Shown in pieces: positions 59,704 through 64,000 of a stretch of 64,000 nt of DNA. The stretch covers positions 434,001-498,000 of the forward strand of contig JALNQF010000003.1 in assembly GCA_028456385.1 (NCBI GenBank), written 5' to 3'. Made by a program: the position numbers and the translations under genes. The DNA comes from Ophiosphaerella korrae (taxonomy: Eukaryota; Ascomycota; Dothideomycetes; Pleosporales; Phaeosphaeriaceae). Every line of letters begins with the position of its first letter. Position 1 is the first letter of the stretch. The notes beneath the pieces were generated by a model. That model ran no database searches. It had not been told where the DNA came from and saw only the letters and a list, made by a program, of their open reading frames with translations.

Positions 59704-61793
59704 CTACACCTTTCGGTCATAATACTCCAGCGGCTGCTCCAACAACTTGCACTGCTCCAGCTCCCTCCATCCTTCGCTGCGCACAACAGTATCCAATACC
59801 CGAACTGGCTTGTCCCCTTCCCCAACCCTTGCCCACGCTCCTCCTTTCTCCACAAACTTCGTCGTATTGCTAAAACCTCTTGACTCGAGAAATTTGGCAT
59901 CTGGTGTTGGGTTTCCTGTCCTTGCAAATGCTGTCCATGTGTCGACCATGAATTGACTGAATGGCACATCTACCCCATCACGCAGAGGCCGGCCTTGTCG
60001 TACCGTAGTACCAAAGACAGCATACAATTCGCCAGAATGGCATTTGTAATATACTGCATCCGGATCTCCAAAGGGATGGGCTGGTGAAATCGGGGCTTCG
60101 CAAGCTGGGGGATTTGGGCTCCATGTAGCGATTTGGTATGCACGGTCGATTTCGTACGCATACACATTTTTGAAGACGCGGTTTTTGGCGGCGACGAATG
60201 CGGTACTTTGGCCGAGGCAACGGAAACGGTTATCGGTTGAAAGCCTAGATGTCAAGTTGAATATGGACAGAGTAGTGTTGGCATTCTGTGGAATGGGAAA
60301 CAAGGAGGAGCCGAGGATGGTGGAGGCAGGGAAGCCTTGGGATGTTAGGACTTGGGAAACATTGTTGGATGTGGCGTAGGAGGTGAAAGGTGCGCCGTCA
60401 TCATGCATTACGCCGCTCAGGATTGAGACGTTAAGTTTCGGGGCAGCAGCACCAAGGGAAAGCGAAGAAACGGGTAGGAAAGTGCCATCGACGACAGGAT
60501 AACTAAGGATATGTTAGTATCTATAGGGCTCTCGAGCTAAACAGTCCTGCACTTCGATCAGATTTTATTTTATTTTATTACTTACGCTAGGATCCTGCCG
60601 ACGAGTTGTAATGGATCAACCTTTCTCAAACAAGGCAGGACCTCTTCATTCTTCACTGAGCATCCTGTCATATTCAGAATGGCTCCCATCTGCTTGGTTG
60701 CTTCCGGAATTGTCTGGTATTCTGCATAAGTCGACGCACTTCCGCCTTGCGGCGTGCTCATCATGATTGCGCCTGCGACCTTATTTTGCACTTTCGGTGA
60801 TGCTAGCAATGCTCGCACAGCTGACCCGCCTGCGCTTTGACCAAAAATGGTGATTCTATCCTTGTCGCCACCGAAGTCCTCTACGTGGGCGCGAAGCCAA
60901 TCGATGGCTGAATTCATATCCTGCAGTCCATAGTTGCCGGTCGCTGGCGTGCCTTCCAAGGCGAGGAAACCAAGTGTGGACAGTCGATAATTGAGCGTAA
61001 CAGCAACAACATCACCCCGAGACGCCTGGGCACCACCATCGAATGTTGGGTCGGTGCCTGCGCCAGTACTGTACCCACCACCATGTATCCAAACAAAGAC
61101 GGCCTTTTTCTTCTCTGGAGCGGCTTTGCCGTGTGGAAGATATGGAGTCCAAATGTTTAGGGAAAGGCAATCCTCGCTGCACAATGTGCAGTTTTGCTGG
61201 AGACATTTTGGACCATATTCGAAGGCTGTAATGTTGGAAGTGGGCGGAAGGTAAGAAGAGTGTTCGAAACGGGCAGGCATTGCTGTATACTTGAGGCCCA
61301 AGAAGCGGAAAGCTTGTCTGTCTCGATAGCCAGTGATGGTCGCATTCCCTGTGGTGACTGATATGTTTCGGACTGTATCAGCTGCGGTGTTGGAGCAAAG
61401 CGCTGGCAATTGACTGGAGCAAGGATAGCTCTTGGAATCGCCATTGGTGGTTATCGCTCGACAGTTGGCTGTTTCATTGCCCTTGATCCAATAGACGCCA
61501 GCACTGTGCGCGGGCTTGCCGTGATCAAGATATCGGAGAAAGTCAAAGGATTGGCTATAGCTATCAGGGTCCCATAGGACTGTTCCTAGAGCAGCGCATC
61601 GCGAAGTGGCGGCCGAGTAGATGGATTGACTGCTGAGCGCAACAGCGGCTGCCTTCCTATGGGTAGCGTTGCCGTACAGGTCATTGTGGGTGATGATGGA
61701 CAGATCAGATGCAATGGACTGTGGACTGGTAGCAGCCACGGCTGGCAAGAGAACCGACAGGGACACTGAAACGAGGCCAAGAAGGGAAGCCAT
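59704..61793 (-). CDS. Secreted type-B carboxylesterase with extra N-terminal region
   Basis: An extracellular alpha/beta-hydrolase of the carboxylesterase type B family. Two exons, 61793-60586 and 60502-59704, give 668 residues, about 120 longer than usual. A signal peptide opens the protein (Leu/Val-rich, ending 'PAVAATS'). Residues ~25-140 are Cys-containing ('SRCAALGTVLWDPDSYS', 'GVYWIKGNETANCRAI', 'YPCSSQLPALCSNTA') and are not part of the hydrolase. Then follows the canonical enzyme: 'EDCLSLNIWTP', 'VFVWIHGGGYSTGAGTDP', 'NYGLQDMNSAIDWLRAHV', and the nucleophile elbow 'IFGQSAGGSAV'. Later 'GVMHDDGAPFTSY' fits the acidic residue and 'CHSGELYAVFG' the catalytic His. Many N-glycosylation sequons. 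Substrate unknown. Confidence 0.9.
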
Positions 61794-63428
61794 GTCGAAG
61801 ACACGAGAAGCGCAAAACGGGCGGGAGGCATGCTGAACACGGTCGATTTAAGCCAGATGGAAAGAAATGAAGAGCTACAATCCCCGCACTGCAAACTGCA
61901 GGAGACACCCCGGTGATTTGTGGAATACCTGGCACTGCGGCTCTTTGGGAGGGTGGTTTGCGTAGATCCGTGAGGAGCTACAGGGCGGGTGAGCACCCAG
62001 CAGCACGCACCCAGGCCATGGGACCGGGGGCGCGCCGAGGAAGGTGCAGACGCTGGAGCACCTGAAGAGAGGCAACAAGTGCGTGCAAGTGCCTACGCGA
62101 GGCGACAGGCGGCGGAGCGAGGCCGGACGCAACAGTGCCGGCCCAGTCGGATGGACACACAGCGGCAGGGTGGATAGACGCGGCTGTTGTGATGTGATGA
62201 CGTTTGGGTCAATAAAAGCGTTTCACCAGGACAGGCAAGCGCGCGTTGGATTTGGGCGGGGGGATGGTTGCAGGCGCAGGCACAGGCACAGGCAGCGCAA
62301 GCCGTTGGTGCGCAGGCCACGGCGCCCAGCCAGCCGGCAAAACGAGGCCAGAGGGACGCAGCGCGGCATTGCAGAGGGCGCGACTGTTTGTTGTCCGGCA
62401 ACAACAAATCGCAGACGGCTGGCGCTGGAGGGTGGCTCCGAACGCGATCGGCGGCCCAGCTCGCACGCCCAAAATCTCACCCAGGCGGGGCCGGGAGCGG
62501 TCTAGCGGGCACCGCATGCACAGGACCTGGGCGCCGCTGATTGGCCGGGCCCAAGGGGTTGCAGCCTCCGTCTCATCACACACCTGACAAACCGCCTCCC
62601 CGATGTTTTGCTGCGTCGAGGGCGACCCTCTCTTCTCGCGATGCCGGCCACTGCACCCTCGACGGCCGGCCTCCTCACGTGTGCCGACACCACGCCCACC
62701 ACCACACCTCGCCCGCACCGGGCGCAGCCGTGCCGGCGGCCCTGTCGAGCCTGGCTGTGCAGCCTGTGCCTCTGCGGCCGGCCGTTGTGGGCTGTCTGCG
62801 GCGCTGCTGTGTCTCTTTGTTCTAATTACAGCCCTCTTGCGCGAACTTCTCGACACCGACACACGGGCCAGCCACGCTAAACCGCGCTAGGCCGCTTTCG
62901 CCGCTGGCTTTGGATTCCCTCCTCTTCGCACCTGGGCAGAGAGAGTTCTGCACATTCCCTCCACCATCTCACCCTCCCACGCCCACCAGAGCCCCCGACA
63001 GACCACGCCCGCGCGCGCTGCAAGCCGCCCAGCACTCGCCGTCCCCCTGCGCGCCTCGTCCTTTGTTGCCGTGCCCAGCCCAGCCCTCTCCTCCCTCCCT
63101 CCCTCCCGGCCGCCTCTGCCTCTGGCCCTGCTTCTGCCTCCTCCTCTTCCTCGCCGTCGTCCTCGCTCGCTACCCACACGCTGCCTCTGCTTTCTCCGTC
63201 GGCGCCCTGCTGCCTTCTGATGATACTGCCGCGCTGCCGCCTGCCCTTGACACGTTGCCGGCTCGCCTCCCGCCGTCGCTAGACCCACCGCTCGGCATCG
63301 CCGCTGCCTCTTGTGCTTTGGTCGTTGTCGCGTTGGGCGTCATGCGATCCAAAGCACCGCTAGCCTGAGCCACCCACGATACCGTCCCCCATCCCACGTC
63401 CCCCCTCCTTCAGCGTGTCTGCCAGATT
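61794..63428. promoter_or_regulatory. GC-rich divergent region, esterase / SET3-like
   Basis: 1.6 kb between two divergent starts. Very GC-rich with CT-rich strings close to the SET3-like start. Contains small tandem 'caggca' repeats near 62262-62292. Many long open frames on both strands (62044-63368) result from high GC; none has protein-family character or a plausible start, so none is called. Confidence 0.5.
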
Positions 63429-64000
63429 ATGACCGACGTCTCGTCCGTCAAGGTGCACGCTGAACCTCAGCCAGCTCCTCCCGCCCTCTACCACGCCGCG
63501 CCCCCGCCCGCCTGCGCCAACGGCTCTCCCACCCTCGATGGGACCATAGAAGAAGAGGAGTCCTCCACCATCAAGTGCATCTGTGGCTTCTCCGACGATG
63601 ACGGCAACACCGTCCTGTGCGAAAAGTGCGACACCTGGCAGCACATTGCCTGCTACTACGAGACCCCCCAGGATGTGCCAGAGGTCCACGAGTGTGCAGA
63701 CTGCTCTCCGAGGCCCGTCGACTCCAAAGGCGCTACCGACAAACAGCGCCACCGCAGAGAGATACTCAACATCGGCGAACGAAAGGGCCGGCCCAAGACA
63801 ATGACCAAGAACCCAAAGAAGCGCCCCAAAGACACGCCGGGCGCTGTCCAGCCAAACGGCTGGCCCACAAACCCCAACGAGCCATACAATCCGGAACGCA
63901 AGGCCGGGAGCCCACGAGATCAACCCCCACCCAACAAGCGTCCCAAGACTAGCCATCGCTCATCCGCGTCCATAAGCGTGGTCAGTCAAGCGCCTGCGCT
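63429..64000 (+). CDS. set3: PHD-finger SET3-like chromatin protein (partial)
   Basis: A coding frame opens at ATG 63429-63431 (Met-Thr-Asp-Val-Ser-Ser-Val-Lys) and runs off the right edge without a stop. After a Pro/Ala-rich 45 residues comes a PHD zinc finger, complete as C4HC3-type: 'IKCICGFSDDDGN', 'VLCEKCDTWQHIACYY', 'HECADCSPRP'. Next is a basic region with 'RKGRPKTMTKNPKKRPKD' and a Pro-rich basic tail with a nuclear-localisation-like 'NKRPKTSHRS'. This order, PHD followed by a basic linker, is that of the fungal Set3/Set4 and MLL5-like proteins, in which a SET domain follows; that domain lies outside the window, so the assignment rests on the PHD type only. Confidence 0.7.
   Translation, partial: MTDVSSVKVHAEPQPAPPALYHAAPPPACANGSPTLDGTIEEEESSTIKCICGFSDDDGNTVLCEKCDTWQHIACYYETPQDVPEVHECADCSPRPVDSKGATDKQRHRREILNIGERKGRPKTMTKNPKKRPKDTPGAVQPNGWPTNPNEPYNPERKAGSPRDQPPPNKRPKTSHRSSASISVVSQAPA

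Noticed and set aside
62044..63397. Several overlapping ORFs of 90-217 codons upstream of the SET3-like gene
   Set aside because: High GC lowers stop-codon frequency; all are Arg/Ala/Gly-rich without domain character, and they overlap one another on both strands.

Overview
The window is nuclear DNA of a filamentous ascomycete. Genes carry one to six mostly 45-70 nt GT-AG introns and are packed head-to-head or tail-to-tail. The families present (UstYa-like DUF3328, fungal rhodopsin-domain membrane protein, But2-like secreted protein, L-galactonate dehydratase, UapA-type purine permease) are typical of Pezizomycotina. Protein wording in the permease, the rhodopsin-domain protein and the desaturase suggests a dothideomycete, perhaps Pleosporales; that is inference from memory, not a search.

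Layout. 1-11.6 kb is gene-sparse and accessory in character: a secreted But2-like protein running off the left edge, an APC amino-acid/GABA-type permease, a rhodopsin-domain membrane protein, a small secreted protein, a UstYa-like oxidase with both HxxHC motifs, a GNAT acetyltransferase and a 54-residue zinc-ribbon protein. 11.9-29.9 kb is dense core genome: L-galactonate dehydratase, RBM25-type splicing factor, mitochondrial bS21, an unknown membrane protein with a 16-nt exon, phosphoglucose isomerase, Ypk1/Gad8 kinase, SAGA subunit ADA2, an unknown disordered protein, and an F-box-like protein whose start codon appears to be split by an intron. 30-32.6 kb is an AT-rich island with a G13 tract and unassigned ORFs.

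32.9-46.6 kb is again core: ERG28, RPS11, the very-long-chain 3-ketoacyl-CoA reductase, the RanBP3-like YRB2, a Yip1-family Golgi protein, GAL7, acyl-CoA-binding protein and a uric acid/xanthine permease. 46.65-50.94 kb is a 4.3 kb gap with decayed coding fragments. 50.9-64 kb holds OLE1 (delta-9 desaturase), TDP1, a long-chain acyl-CoA synthetase, the ribosomal lysine methyltransferase RKM5, a secreted carboxylesterase with an unusual N-terminal region, and the start of a PHD-finger SET3-like gene cut by the right edge.

Working together: ERG28, IFA38, ACB1, OLE1 and FAA all make, carry or modify acyl-CoAs or sterols at the ER, although they are interleaved with unrelated genes. No tRNA, rRNA, CRISPR or intact transposon was seen. 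CDS coordinates span first to last coding base including introns; splice sites were read by eye from consensus signals and reading-frame continuity.
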